DNA from: Eudromia elegans
Taxonomy: Eukaryota; Chordata; Aves; Tinamiformes; Tinamidae
Reading direction: 5' to 3'
Assembly: GCA_003342815.1 (NCBI GenBank)
Contig: PTEX01000150.1
Span: 216,170-280,169, forward strand
DNA length: 64,000 nt
Shown piece after piece: positions 37,776 to 50,400 of this stretch. Position 1 is the first letter of the stretch, and the number at the start of each line of letters is the position of its first letter. Both the position numbers and the translations under genes were made by a program. A model generated the notes under the pieces. It did no database searches. It was not told the DNA's origin and saw only the letters and a list, made by a program, of their open reading frames with translations.

Positions 37776-39709
37776 ACATAGCTTAGCAGGATACAATGAG
37801 CTGATTGGGCCAATTTTGCCAGCTTTACTCATAGAAAGTTGTGCATAAATGCTACATAAATGGCTGTGATTAAGTCACTGAAGCATTAGTGTCTAAAAGG
37901 GCACAATTCAGAGAGTCGGGTCCTGACCTGTATAAATGAGCACAGTTCCACCTCCCAGCCACGGCATCACAGCAGCTGATGCTCTCTGAGAGCCTGGCCT
38001 GGTGTGTCTCACATAAGCTCAATGAAGTGTTTTACAGCCTTCCTTTCAGCCATTTCTCCCTGAATCTTTCACAGCCTGAAGGGCAAGAGTTCAAGGGTTT
38101 CTTCCAAACACACCTGGCAAGCGGGTGGATCATCCACTTGTCACCACCTATGAGACTTGACCTGCCAACTCAAAGCAAAGGCTCAGCCAGGTGCTGCATA
38201 AGCAGGACACTGCATAGAGGAGATGACCTTTAGCAGTGTAAAGGCAAAATGCTCCTGCCAAATGCTTCATCTCATCATAGCAGAAAAAATACTTAGAAAG
38301 AATCAGCTACTTTTACAACACACTTTCCTGTATTTTTATGCAGCCCACTGCAACATAATAGGCTTTTCTTTCCTTCAGCCTGATGCTTACTTTAAATTCT
38401 GACAAAGACACATTTTTGTATCACGCACCTTTCTAACCTGATAAGCTTTTCAGCTCTAGAAATTCTTCTGGTTAATAATGGTTATCAGCAGGGAGTAAGG
38501 AAGGACAAAGAGGGATTTTAATGTGAAATCAGAGACAGCAGTGAGAAGCAGGACACTTAAGAAGTCTGCCAATGTTCATGCCACAGAAATTAACAGACCT
38601 CCATTTAAAAATTACGGCTCTATTAAAGCATGAAGATATTGCACTAAAGGTGTTAAAACAACCAATTAAAACACAGTTTTACTCCTGAAAAAATACAGAG
38701 CATTTCTATGGAAAAAATACCACTGACAAGAATGTACCGCAACTGCTAGAAATCAAAATAAATAAATAGCTTTAATTGGAAAAGGAATACTTCAGACTAC
38801 AGTGTGCAATTTTGTGGGCAAAACAAATCTGCTAGCCAGTCTTTAATAAGCCCACATTGTACTGGATTCAATTTAGCTTTTCTGAGAACATGGACATAAT
38901 CTGTTAATAATTTAACACACCTCTGGCAAAGCAGGAATACCGTAAATAAAATGTAAACAAAGAAAATAAAAACAGTGCTTTGTTTGTGCAACTAGATGGC
39001 AAATTAATGGAGAAAACCCTTATCGCAACAGAAAATCTGAAAATGTTAAACACACAGAAACCAAGAGATCCAAAAATAAGATTCCCAGGGAGATAAGAAC
39101 TTTACTATCATGCATAATACATATGACATATTTTATTTTGGAATGCTCTTTTTATTAAAAATGTAATCTCAGTGCTGTTTAGCAACATTGCTGTGGGAAC
39201 TTCACATTATGAAATTCTTCACTACTGCATCTACATTTATATTTCCTTTACATAACAGGCAGAAACAGCGCACATACGATATAATTTCTGAATATGTAAT
39301 TAATGAACGTGCATGCTGGATGTAACCAGACCTTTCACGCATGCTTTTGTATGTATTGCATGTTAGTGGAATTAGTTAGTATTGATTTAACAAGCATCCA
39401 GCAATAGCCCTCAGTTGCTATCAGAGGTATAAAAGCCCTTTCCATTGTTTTACCTGCTGATCATTTCAAGCTTTGCACTAAACAAAGGTGATGGAGTCCA
39501 TAGTTTCATACAGGTCTGAACAGCCTACAGTCACTCACTAGTCTCTCAAATTTAATCATATGAGTAGAGTTCTAAAGCTAACTCAGGCTGCTAACTGGCA
39601 GTCTGAATACGTCCCAAAGCAGCTAATAGGTCTAAGCTTTGGAAATTAAGCACCCAAATACCTTTAATAGCCTATCTCTACACTGCTAGAGAACTGCAGG
39701 AGGAATAAC
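37776..39709. other. Intergenic DNA, no supported gene
   Basis: Contains a TATA-like motif at 37931 followed by an 84-codon open frame (37979-38233, +), discussed as a lead only, and an AT-rich candidate conserved segment at 38580-39010. Otherwise featureless. Confidence 0.55.
38580..39010. promoter_or_regulatory. Candidate conserved AT-rich non-coding element
   Basis: An AT-rich stretch with dense homeobox-like (TTAATT, AATTAA) and forkhead-like (TGTAAACAAAG at about 38953) motifs and little simple repeat. This texture is common in deeply conserved enhancers, but AT-rich DNA yields such motifs easily by chance. Confidence 0.18.
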
Positions 39710-40452
39710 CATGCACCTGGGCAGGAATAACCCCAAGCATCAGTACAGACTGGGGACTGACCTGCTGGAAAACAGCTCCACAGAGAGGGATTTGAGAGTA
39801 CTGGTCGGCAGCAAGTTGACCATGAGGCAGCAATGTGCCCTCATGGCCAAGAAGGCCAATGGGATCCTGGCCTGCATCAAGGGGAGTGTTGACAGCAGGG
39901 TGAGGGAGGGGATCCTGCCCCTCTGCTCAGCCCTGGCGAGGCCGCACCTGGAGTACTGGGTGCAGTTCTGGGCTCCTCAGTACAAGAGGGACATGGAGCT
40001 TCTAGAGAAGGTCCAGTGCAGAGCAACAGAGATGATCAAGGGCCTGCAGCATCTATCATATGAGGAAAAACTAAATGAGCTGGACCTGTTTAGCCTGGAG
40101 AAGACTGAGAGGAAATCTGATAAATATGTGTAAGTATCTGAGGGGTGAATGTAGGGAGGATGGGGCCAAACTCTTCTCGGTGGTGGCCAGCGTTAGGACT
40201 AGGGGTAATGAGTACAAGTTGAAACACAGGAATTTCCATCTCCGTGTGAGGAAGAACTTTCCTGTGAGGGTGCCAGAGCCCTGGAACAGGCTGCCCAGAG
40301 AGGCTGTGGAGTCTCCTTCTCTGGAGATCTTCCAAACCCACCTGGATGCCACCCTGTGCCACATGCTCTAGGGGTCCCTGCTGGAGCAGGGGGGTTGGAC
40401 TAGATGATCTCTAGAGGTCCCTGCCAACCTCAACCATTCTGTGATTCTGTGA
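39710..40452 (+). mobile_element. 5'-truncated CR1 LINE with ORF2 C-terminus and 3' tail
   Basis: Begins abruptly inside CR1 ORF2 at 'MHLGRNNPKHQYRLG' (39711) and runs to two ATTCTGTG-type repeats at 40437-40452. The first segment is open to 40133 and includes '[20 protein letters not shown]'. One frame change near 40100-40112 moves the reading to the next segment, 'LRGNLINMCKYLRGECRED', which ends at the ORF2 stop at 40369-40371. About 80 bases of 3' UTR follow. This copy is better preserved than the one at 16005 and shares its subfamily-specific 3' UTR. It lacks endonuclease and most of the reverse transcriptase, so it is immobile. Confidence 0.95.
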
Positions 40453-43400
40453 CTGCCTCTAAAGATGTGCGTGTGTGGCACAGGGCTGCGCTGCAGAGGA
40501 AGGATACGCTGGCTCGGCAAGAGCAGAATGTCCACATCAGCCTAGAAAAGGATAGGCACCATGCCCAGCATGCCAGTATGGAAAACACCTCTTCTTGTCC
40601 CCATGCTCCTGGAATGTCATTCCATTTTCTAAATTTTAAATGAACTGAGCCCCTCCTCTGCACCTCTTCAGCTACATCTCCCTGCTCACGTGTCTCTGGC
40701 TGGCTGTGGACTGCTCCGTGCACCTCCACTTGCAGAAGCTCCCACATCCCTCCATGGGGAAGGCTTGGGCTTCCCGCAGGGACTCCGCACCACTGCCTGG
40801 TGCAATTCTGAACCACCCCGCCGACTGCTCAAGTACACTCAGCTCCAGGCACCTCAGCAAGTGCCCTGAGCCCAGCTCCTGTCGCTCACCGGCTGCTTCC
40901 GTTACAGTTCCTAGTCTCCCTGGACTCTTTCTGCCTATATAGCCAGCACTCAGAGCACACTCAGCGTGCACTTAAAGTTATTTCCCTTGGCTTTCCATCC
41001 CACTCTTCTAAGACTGGAAACATTACAGACCCAGGGAGGTCTCAGCTACTAGCAGACTTCTCTTTCTGTTTGTCACACTCTTACAGCAGTGAGGGTTTGC
41101 AGATTTCTTTTGAACCATCCTGGAGGCAAGTACTGCTCCAGCTCTAGCGAAGGCAGTGTGAGGAACCTAGGAATCCTCTATGGGTAATTCCCCCATTTGT
41201 CAAGATCTCATTACCTTCCTTCCATAAATCTTTCCAGTTTCCTTTCCACACAGAGGTGACAAATGCACAAATGCTGAACATTGAGAGTGCTGCTCCTTGC
41301 CTCAGCCATCAGACTTTCACTGAAGGTGAAACATCAAGTTTACTTGTGTTCCCTCATGTTATACCATTCACAGAAAGGCACAGATTTGATTACCATATAG
41401 AGCCCCATAATCTGCAACCGTGTAATTGTATGTTATGCCAGTGACTTCTTTAACGACTGAACTTCTTTATGTCTGCTAGTTGCCATCCAGCGGAGTCTGA
41501 CAGAGGCGTCTGGCTGACATGGAGACGCCGGCTGCTGCTGCTGGGAAAAAGGAAAGAAAAGGACAGGGAGGAGGGGAGCGAAAGGGAGGCGAGAGGAACT
41601 GCGCTGGGAAATATGTGAGCCCAGTAAAAGCACTATGGAGAGCTGCAGAGAAGGAGTGTGTGAAGAAAAGCAAGTGAAGAAGGCTTCGTGACAGAGCAGT
41701 GACAGGAAACCTGGCAGAGCCTGCTGGAGTAGGTGGCTGGTGTTAAGGCACCCAGATAAATCACAGTAGGGAAACACAAGAACTGAAGTGCTGATTTGGA
41801 AGCTTGTTGTCTGGAAAAAATATCAATATTGGGAAACTAAAAAAAATTGAGTGAGTTCTGTGGTTTTGGTGGGTTACACATCTCTAGCAAATGTGGAAGA
41901 GTTTTAGATGAACAGTGCATGGGCACAGGGTAAGAGAAAGGCATCTAAGTCCTTTGTTGACAAAGAAGGTTAGAGATAGAAAGCACCTAGAGAGGAACAT
42001 CCTAACTTCTCTAGTCTTGGAGCATTCTTGCACGTATGTGCACATATGTAAATGCAGTGTATTACCTTGAGAGGGCTGTGAGGGGTTCATGGAGATGCTG
42101 TGGGTTGGATGTGATGACGGTGCAAGAAAGGCAAGGTTTGGCTGGAGCATTGTGAGCCATTGCAAGACATGTAAATGGGTTAAGCTTTGTTAAGGGTCAA
42201 AGATTTGTGCTTCTTATATGCTGATAAGCTCACAAAAACAGGATTGAAGGCACTGAAATATGTCTGCTCATCTTATTTCCTTTCTACTACATGTCCCTCC
42301 CCATTAGATATGAGAGGATACCATTTCCAGCTTAGGATGCATGAGTGAGAACAAGGACGGAAAGATAAGAGAACTCTACAAAGCGTCCTCTCTCTGTGTT
42401 TTATTACCCTTGTCATCTACCAACAGACTGCTTCTCTTGCTTTTGTCTTTTTTTTTTTTCCTCTAGCATATTTGTAAATGTTATTTACTTATTGTCACTA
42501 GCTCCTTTGGACTGTCTACTTTAATTTCATCCCACAAATTGTGACTGGCAGCATTTTGTTGCTGCTGCTTTCTTTATTAATTTGTATCTTACTACTTTAA
42601 CAATATTAAACAGTTTTCACCTCTCCCATAATTTGTGCTCCATTTTGGATCAAAATCGCACAGGAATATTTACGGGACTCCAGCTCCCGCAGGACTGAGA
42701 GAAGGAAAGGTGGCTGTTTGCTATGGTGTACCCACGTTTCACATCCACATCCTGGTACCTTTCACAGAGAGGAAAGACATGTAAATGAATACTGTACCTA
42801 CCAACACTTCCACATTTCTGTTTGTATCACTAAGCCTCACTGTGAGCACATTACTAACACATTTTGCTTATATTTGGGGACCCTATAGCTCAGTAGGTTA
42901 TATGGTATATACCTAAAAATAATCAGCAATCCAGACCCAAACTCTTTCTTAGTCTTGGGCAATTTAGAAATGGTTTCTTGAACTAATTTTACATAAAGAA
43001 TGTCTGCCATCAAAATTCATATTCTGGTCATGTGAATAGCCTTACCAAGTTTCTCCAGTCAACATGTCAGGTACCTTATGTGCTATTGAATTTGTTATTT
43101 TTTATCAGTGAATATTGTAATAGAATTGACTATTTAATACTCTCTTTCTGACATTTTTCATTCTCAATTCTCTTAATTTGGACCATCACACTTTCTCCAA
43201 CTCCACTTATGCTTGAATTTGATGGTCTGATTATTAAAGATCAGTGAAATCATCTTCTCTTTCCACACTTGATCTTCTTTAAACAGCCATGTCTCACCAT
43301 AAATAAAAGTTGTAACAACAGACCATAGCCCAGTCTTTGTGTAATAATGGTAAAAAAAAGCGATAAATTATTTTTCATGATAAATATGTTTGTTCAGATA

Positions 43401-44373
43401 TTTAACTGCATTAAAGACATTTGTCCCATACTAGGGATGAGGAAGAAGCTATATCCTAGAAGGGATGTTCCCTGGCACATCTGGCTATGGGGATCCCCAG
43501 AAAGCTCATGATGTTGAAGTGCAGCTAATCTGGACTTCTGTTCTCCTTCACCACCATGAACTGGAATTACTGCCTCTACATTACAATATATTACATTAAA
43601 ATGTAAAACTGATATAACTGAGGGGACCAAGAGGAAGCAAGAAAAGCCAGAAATCTGTGGTATTAGCCAGGATGAATTAACTTGCTTTTAAATGTGTTTA
43701 ATTCCAGCAGGATTATGTTAAAATGTTCTAAAGCACCAGTCATTTTTCAGAAAGTATTAATTGGGATACAGGACCTGAGAGCTAAAAATAAGACTGGATA
43801 AATGTGTCTGCAACTCAAATCAACATCTGTTAAGTAAGAATCTGCCTATCACTGTGTCTGCTTTGTATTGCCATCACTGTTGACCCTTGAGTGCAAGGAC
43901 TCATGGCATTATCACAGCTTCTTTCTGTAGACCGAAGTGCTGGCTTTAACACCATTTGGTTTTTTATTATTATATAGTAGGAAAATTGAATGACTCACAT
44001 TGCCCACACACACTGACTTATTCATTTGTACACAGCGGTCAGAGCCAAGGGTTGTCTAAATGATCCATAGACTGTCGCTTTGAAAAAAAGCACGTTCAAA
44101 TGAGATTCCCCCTCTCATTTCCAAACTACTGTTCTTACTACTTACAAATGCACATGAGGCACCAACTCTAGGAAGAAAGGTCTCTGTTTATACTGGGGTT
44201 AGCAGGTTTAGTGAGGACTTTTTGTCCTATCACATCATCCATTTACAGAAAAATGCATCCCTCTCTATAGGATTTGTTGCTTTAAAAATACAGAGTGAAA
44301 ACATCATTAAAAGGCTGTTAATGACTATGGTTTAATTCTTAGGGTTTTTAGAGTAGTTTCTGTAAAATGGTGG
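40453..44373. other. Intergenic DNA, no supported gene
   Basis: The first 600 bases after the CR1 copy (40453-41000) are somewhat GC-richer and give several overlapping open frames of up to 128 codons on both strands, none recognisable. A CpG cluster at 41487-41605 is listed separately. The remainder is AT-rich and featureless. Confidence 0.55.
41487..41605. promoter_or_regulatory. Isolated CpG cluster with purine-rich tract
   Basis: About seven CpG dinucleotides occur in about 115 bases, in a neighbourhood where CpG is rare. The cluster includes the inverted pair GGCGTCT (41505-41511) and AGACGCC (41523-41529), then a largely purine tract (about 41542-41598). Such islets can be orphan promoters or regulatory sites protected from methylation. 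No transcript evidence is visible. Confidence 0.3.
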
Positions 44374-44397
44374 TTTTTTTTTTTTTTTTTTTTTTTT
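44374..44397. repeat. Poly-T tract, 24 bases
   Basis: Uninterrupted run of 24 T, about 18 bases left of an old CR1 3' end on the minus strand. CR1 elements do not normally end in poly-A, so the neighbourhood is probably coincidental. Confidence 0.9.
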
Positions 44398-44414
44398 GAA
44401 CGTGTTCAGGATTT

Positions 44415-44560
44415 TTAGTAGATTTTAAGGCTAGAAGGGACTACTGAATCATATAATCTTACCTCCTATATTGCTCACGATGTAAAATAGCATCCAGTTA
44501 GTCCTGTATTGAGCCCATTCCACTTGCAAGAGCAACACATGTCATTATAAGGCACCCTGG
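44415..44560 (-). mobile_element. Ancient CR1-type LINE, 3' UTR fragment
   Basis: The + strand reads 'GATTTTAAGGCTAGAAGGGA' (44421-44440), then 'TCTTACCTCCTATATTGC' and 'CCTGTATTGAGCCCAT'. This is the antisense order of the 3' UTR of a CR1 group widespread in reptiles, turtles and crocodilians, from memory of that family. Only the 3'-most part is present. It is diverged and non-coding. Confidence 0.72.
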
Positions 44561-47410
44561 GTGGAAGTGCCTTTTAATATATATGGATAAAAGTCACATT
44601 TGAGTTAGAAAGACAGGAAATGAGACTCTCCTCTCTCTCTCAAAAAAAAGAAAAAGATAAGTAAAATTCCTGTAGAGTACTACAACACAGAGGAATATTG
44701 ATTACAGATAAACCTCTTAAAAATAGTAAATAAAGCTATAAATAGTTGCCAGCTATCTGCTAAGTGCACTGAGCATAATTAGCTCACTGTAAACCTTAGC
44801 ACTGATAAAATCAGCTGCATAGAAACGAAAATATTTAGGAAAAGAAATGTGAAGGGGAATTCAGTGCTGTTCTGCTGCAGCCTCCTGAGAAAGACTAAAG
44901 ACTAAATACTTGAGACTGTCAGCTTCATGCCTGTAAAAAAAACCAGTGCAGAAGTCCACTTACTTAATACTCACAACCACCTTCCCATGCAATAACACCA
45001 CAAATATTCATGTGATCATGGCAATATGGAATTCCTATCACTGAAATTTAGATGTTGACCATGTATATGTGCACATCTGAGTTAGTAATCTAGGAGTTCG
45101 TTTACACTCACTTAAGGGAAGTAGAAATATTTTAGGTCCAAGTATGTTGTGGATGTTTGAGGCATCTACTTTAGCATTACTGGAAAGTACAATTGATGCA
45201 AAGTGTCTACATCTTTGCATTTTTAAGGGAAAAGCTGGGAAGACAGAAGGGCAAATATGCAGGCGTTGCTTCTTACTTAAGATGGCCTCTTTGACAAAAT
45301 AGCTCATATTTGAAAAATAGCTTGGCAAATGGGAATCTGAGAAACACAGGGGTTATGCTGGAGCCTGTGGAACATACTTTACAAAGTTTACATTCACTGT
45401 GCAATCTCTTTTGACACTACACACCCACAGTATGTAATTTAGGTTTAGATTTTTCATTCAGGCCAAGATGCCATAGAGTCACATCCATCAATAATGTTTT
45501 CACTGCTGATTGGTTAAAAGCCTCCATCCTAAGCAAGTCCATCTTAGTTATATACACTTTCATTAACTCCCATATGGATTGTAAAAGTGTATTTTATCTG
45601 AGCATAAAGCAATCAGACCTTTAGAGACACCTACTAGCTGATTACAGTGAACAAATCATATTACTTTCTCCACTGACTCTGCAAAATACTGAATTAAGCT
45701 CAAGATTGCAGCGTTTATTTTCAAAATACTCCATGGGCTTCAGAAAGTTCTGTCACAATGAAACTTTGCACAGTAAAAAGTTATCTACATGAGAAAACTT
45801 TTCTGTGTTCTAGTCTGTGACTCTTGAATCCCACAAATAATCGCACCTTCTCCTGCAAAGTGCACTATATACCTACATAAAATACCTACATTTCATAATT
45901 ACATACTAGAAGATTCTACAAAAAAGAATGAAATATATGATGACAATCACCCCTATCCCCTGGACATGAACTGGGAGAATAAACCCCAAATGATAAATGT
46001 TATTCATGGCACTAAATACACTGCACATACATATTAAGACAATATTAAGAAAAAAACAACTACTGCAGTGGTAGTTTTATGGATGTTGCCATCTGACAAA
46101 AATTAGCATGTTCACATAGATTAATAATCATTGGAATTATAAAAATTCTTCTGTCTTTGCTACATATTAGTCATCTTTGGTTTTCCTGGCCTCAACTGCA
46201 GTTCTAGCTATTGGACAGACTAGAGAAAGTTTACATGAAGTAGCCCCTTCTCCCCATAATGGAATAAAAAAGCAGTACAGACTGTGACCAACTTTCTTCA
46301 GAAGGCATAATTCTTTGGGCAGACATATGAAGGACAGCTTTCACCCAGGTTACTTCTGCTCAGGAAGGACTCAATTCCCCACGTTGTAAGCCAGACCATT
46401 CCTGAGGTTTTATTACTAACTGAAAGATTGTATCTCTAATAATATTATTCTTCTACAAGGTAGTGCCTACCAGGAATAACAGATTAAATAGTGTTTTGGC
46501 TTAGACAATTGTTAACATAGACCACATGAATTCTGTCCTGCCAGGTCAAATGATTCTGCCTGAGTGTTTCCCTAGCTTGTTTCACACGAGTGCTTACTTC
46601 CTTTTCAAGCATGTTACATATAGGCACACGAGGCAAAAAAGAGAAAGGGCGTGGGGTGGAAACAGTTTTCCGCATATCAGACAGAAAGACGTGATTGACA
46701 AAGATGTGAAAATGTTAATGTCTGCAAAGGACTGCGCTCACTGTGAATTTGGGGGGAGATCAGAGATTTGCATAATACTGCCCCCCAAAATAGATTCTAG
46801 GCACTCCTCTTGCTTTTCGACCACCAGTCTTGGCTCAGAAGCCTAGATCTCAAATTGTCTAGTGGCATTGGTCAAGTCAGAGTTTGTCGAGAACATGTCT
46901 TATGGGGAGGAGGGTGAGCAGGGGACCTGACACCACTTAGAGCAGAGCATCCCTTAACAGTGCCTTCCAAGGGGACATGTGGAGGGAACAGCGACTATCG
47001 TGCTGAAATGGAATACACCGGTGTCAGCATTGTCCTTGCTAGCTCGGATGCATCTCTTTCTGCTGGCATATTTATTATTAATTATTATTAAATTTATTTA
47101 TTTAAGTGTGCTTTGCATAGATAGGCACATTGTCAGTCACCAAGGACTTAATATCTAAATTAGCTAGGACAAACAAACGCGAGATGAAACAACACTGTAG
47201 CAGAGAGAGTGTGAGGGGATTATTAACGAAGAGAGAAAGAGAGAAGTAATTTTTCTGAAGTGTTGGTTTGCTTAAGTGAGCTTTTAAAGAAGAACTCATA
47301 GATTTTTAAAAGAAACAGCACGGTCATTATGACTGTGTGGAATGACTACTTTGACCTTCAGTTCCAAGTCTAACCTCATATTTCCATGATTTTTTTGCTG
47401 TCTGATGAAT

Positions 47411-47499
47411 GAAAAAAAAGGGGAAAAAAAAGAGAGAGAGAAAAAAAGGAATAAAAAAAAGAATTAAAAAAAAAAAAAAGAATGAGATGAGAATGAGGA
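47411..47499 (+). repeat. Long purine-rich tract
   Basis: Nearly 90 bases of A and G with only a handful of T and one C near the end. It includes (GA)n and poly-A sections. Strand-asymmetric purine tracts of this length can adopt triplex structures and vary in length. Confidence 0.85.
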
Positions 47500-50400
47500 C
47501 AAACAGGCACATTCACAGTGTATTCCTGACACAGCAATAAGGGATAGAGATAGGGAAGTAATGCAGGCAGAGAAAAGGGAACAACGAAACAAACCAAGCA
47601 AGGAGGGGACGGCCTAAACAGTCCATTCAGAGGGAATCAGAATATGTGCAATAGGGTGAGAACCATGTAGGTTGTTCCTAGTGAACACAGTATTGAAGGA
47701 TTTAACTGAGCTTAGTATTAACAGGACTGGAGGCAGAAAGTCGGTTGTGGAATTAATAATACATGTTTAGAGCAGCCAAAAAGGATAATAACTGTATCAG
47801 CAAAGCACCACTAGATAAAGATAGAAGGAATGAGTAGGGCATGAAGGCCAAATGAGATCTTAAAAGTCTTTGGCTCTTTAATAAAGAAAGGCTTTTATCT
47901 GAGGTCTTTTTCATTTATTTTGTCCAGATAGAACAGACTAGTAATTTATATCATTTATTAGATAAACCAGCATCCATTCTTCAGCTGGTGACTAGAATTT
48001 ATGTTTGAATTCTTCTAAAAAATGAAAAAGCAGTAGAAGTGGAAAGTATACAGGCTCCCAGGCTTTGAGGGTGAACTGTTTCATTCAGAAGCATCATGTA
48101 AGGTACACAGCAAAGCAATTGACAAAGTTACACAAGGATAAAGGAATTCCCAATGGTTGTTTTCTCTTATCTACTACCCCTTCTGTGCATTCTTTACAGA
48201 TTTTGTATAATCTTGATCCTGCAGTCCCCTTTGGCGGCTGCTACAAATAGAAGGTCCTTATTTTTCTTCATGTAATACCAAAGTAGAGGTTGCCTAAAAA
48301 CCAAAATTGCTCATAAAAAATGTGGGTTTCCGGTCACCCTACATCAGTGTTTGCAGTTACTTCATAGTGTATGTTAGGTAAATCTGGTCTGTGAAGAGAC
48401 AAGACCAATCTGACATTTTTCTTAGGCTTCAGAGAAGTAGTATTCAAGAACGAAAATCATAGCTAGAACCACAGGGCAAATATTTTCAGTATCTGGTGCT
48501 CTCTTTTGTGTGAAGTTTCTCTTTCAGGATATTGTCCCTAAAATCTTCTTGTATGAATTCAATTTAATCTGTGAAGTGTGTTTTTGTAACAAAGAAATAC
48601 TCTTCCCTCTTGTAGTCGTGTAACTCACCTTTCTCTCTGCATAACTTGTGGCAAATATAGCAAATTCTGACATGGAAAAATTAGATCAGAGAAACACTTG
48701 ATTGCTTTTCACCAGCTCTTTAAGAACTAGAGGTTCTGGAAATGGAAGGAGAACAGCAACCATCTTACAAAACATCCCTACCAGCAATCCTTCCCATGGC
48801 ACACCACTTTGATTCCTGTAAGCATATATCTTTTACCTTGCTGTCTCAGAAGCCTAAGGCACATGCTTCTTCTTTTTTGTTAGACTCATTCAAATTCAAA
48901 TATATATGAGACACTGCTTCTAGGTCCAAAACACCTTTTCAGGGATTATATATGTTTTTATCTCAAGAATAGTTCTTAATTGTTTCTATCAAAAAATAGG
49001 GAGTTACTGAAAGTATAATTTTAAATATGCACGTTTGTAGGAGAGAAAAAAAAAAGGAGCCTTTATCAACAGCAATTGTTGCAGACTGTCCATGAGCAGA
49101 ACAGAGCTAAAGGTTGAAGCTATATGGGTTTTTTCATATTGTTTCCCAGGTAGGATGTAGCGGCCCTGAGAATGAGAAAATTTCATGGACCACAGCTATT
49201 TTTTGGGGAAGTATAATCATAATAGATTTTCTGGCTAGGCTGTGATGTCCAAAGAAAGGTATCTGCAGAGTATGCAGAAAATCCAAATAGAAATAAATAC
49301 CTTATATAGCACTTCCTACCCCATTCCCATGCTATCTCTATCACGGACGCATAATACTGACAGCACAGGCTCCACTGTATGTCTGCTTTGCAGGCATGAA
49401 TTTGCAAGGGGACTAGTGGCCCTTTATTTTAACCCTGCTCTGCTGCCCTTTCTTCACCTTAGCATTGAGAAGTCACATATTCCCAAAAGAAGGAGCATCC
49501 TGCATAGTTTTTTCACCCCAGCTGAACCAACTCTTGCCTCAGACCTAGAGGCCACCACAGGGAGGCTGCGACCTTGGCAAACGAGGCCAACTGGAGAGCC
49601 TGTGTACTCAGGATATCGGCCCTGCCTCAGCAGCGTCATCACACAGTGTCACACCAGCCTAAATCAGGAGTTGTCTGTGGTATCTAGCATTTACCTGGGA
49701 CATATTGTAGTCTCTGGCCTGACACAAAGCACTGCGATTTGAAGAGAGACACTATTTGAAAGAAACCTTTTCTATTACAGTTTGAAAATAGTTATATTGA
49801 ATCTGCAAATCTATTAAAAAGCTAATTTTATATAACTGGAGCCCATTTTGATGCCACCTCCATTTTTGTTATAGATTGTGCATGATGCTTCAGATCTTGC
49901 AAGACCACAATCTCTAGAGTAACTGCTTTTACAAACAAATTCCTTTAATGTATCCATGAATATGGAGTCAACAGAAAGTGACCACAGCCAGAAAAATCAT
50001 GGATGTTAATGACTAGAATATGGAAAATAAGTTTGCTTTTCTAAAACTGAGCAGCCCCAAATACAGCTAAGTACAAGCTTAACTTAGAGCACAAGCATCA
50101 CTCAGTAGGTCCTACTGACTGCATTGATGCTGGTAAATAAAATGAACCAGGACCTGTCCTCTCCTCTTGAAGCCGCAGGTGATATCAGAACAGCTTAACC
50201 TTCTTCCACCTAAAGCAAAGGATATGCTCAAACTCAGGCAATCTCCAAACTGCTCACATACAGTGACCTGTGCCAAAGCCCTGCCAAGGACTATGCCAAC
50301 TTATTGACACCAGGTAAACTCTCAGACTCTAACACTCAGGCCTATATACCCTAGCTATACTCAACCTTCCAATAGGAGCTAGTGCTGTAGCAGTGTTGTA

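Noticed and set aside
40430-40971. Overlapping open frames of up to 128 codons on both strands after the CR1 copy
   Set aside because: The frame starting at 40816 on the minus strand runs into the CR1 tail, and the others overlap each other in a locally GC-richer stretch. No family was recognised.
42878-42960. tRNA-like A-box (TAGCTCAGTAGGTTA)
   Set aside because: No matching B-box, no cloverleaf stems and no anticodon arm can be formed downstream.
49242-49742. 166-codon open frame
   Set aside because: No recognisable domain, no splice or promoter context, and a composition consistent with chance.
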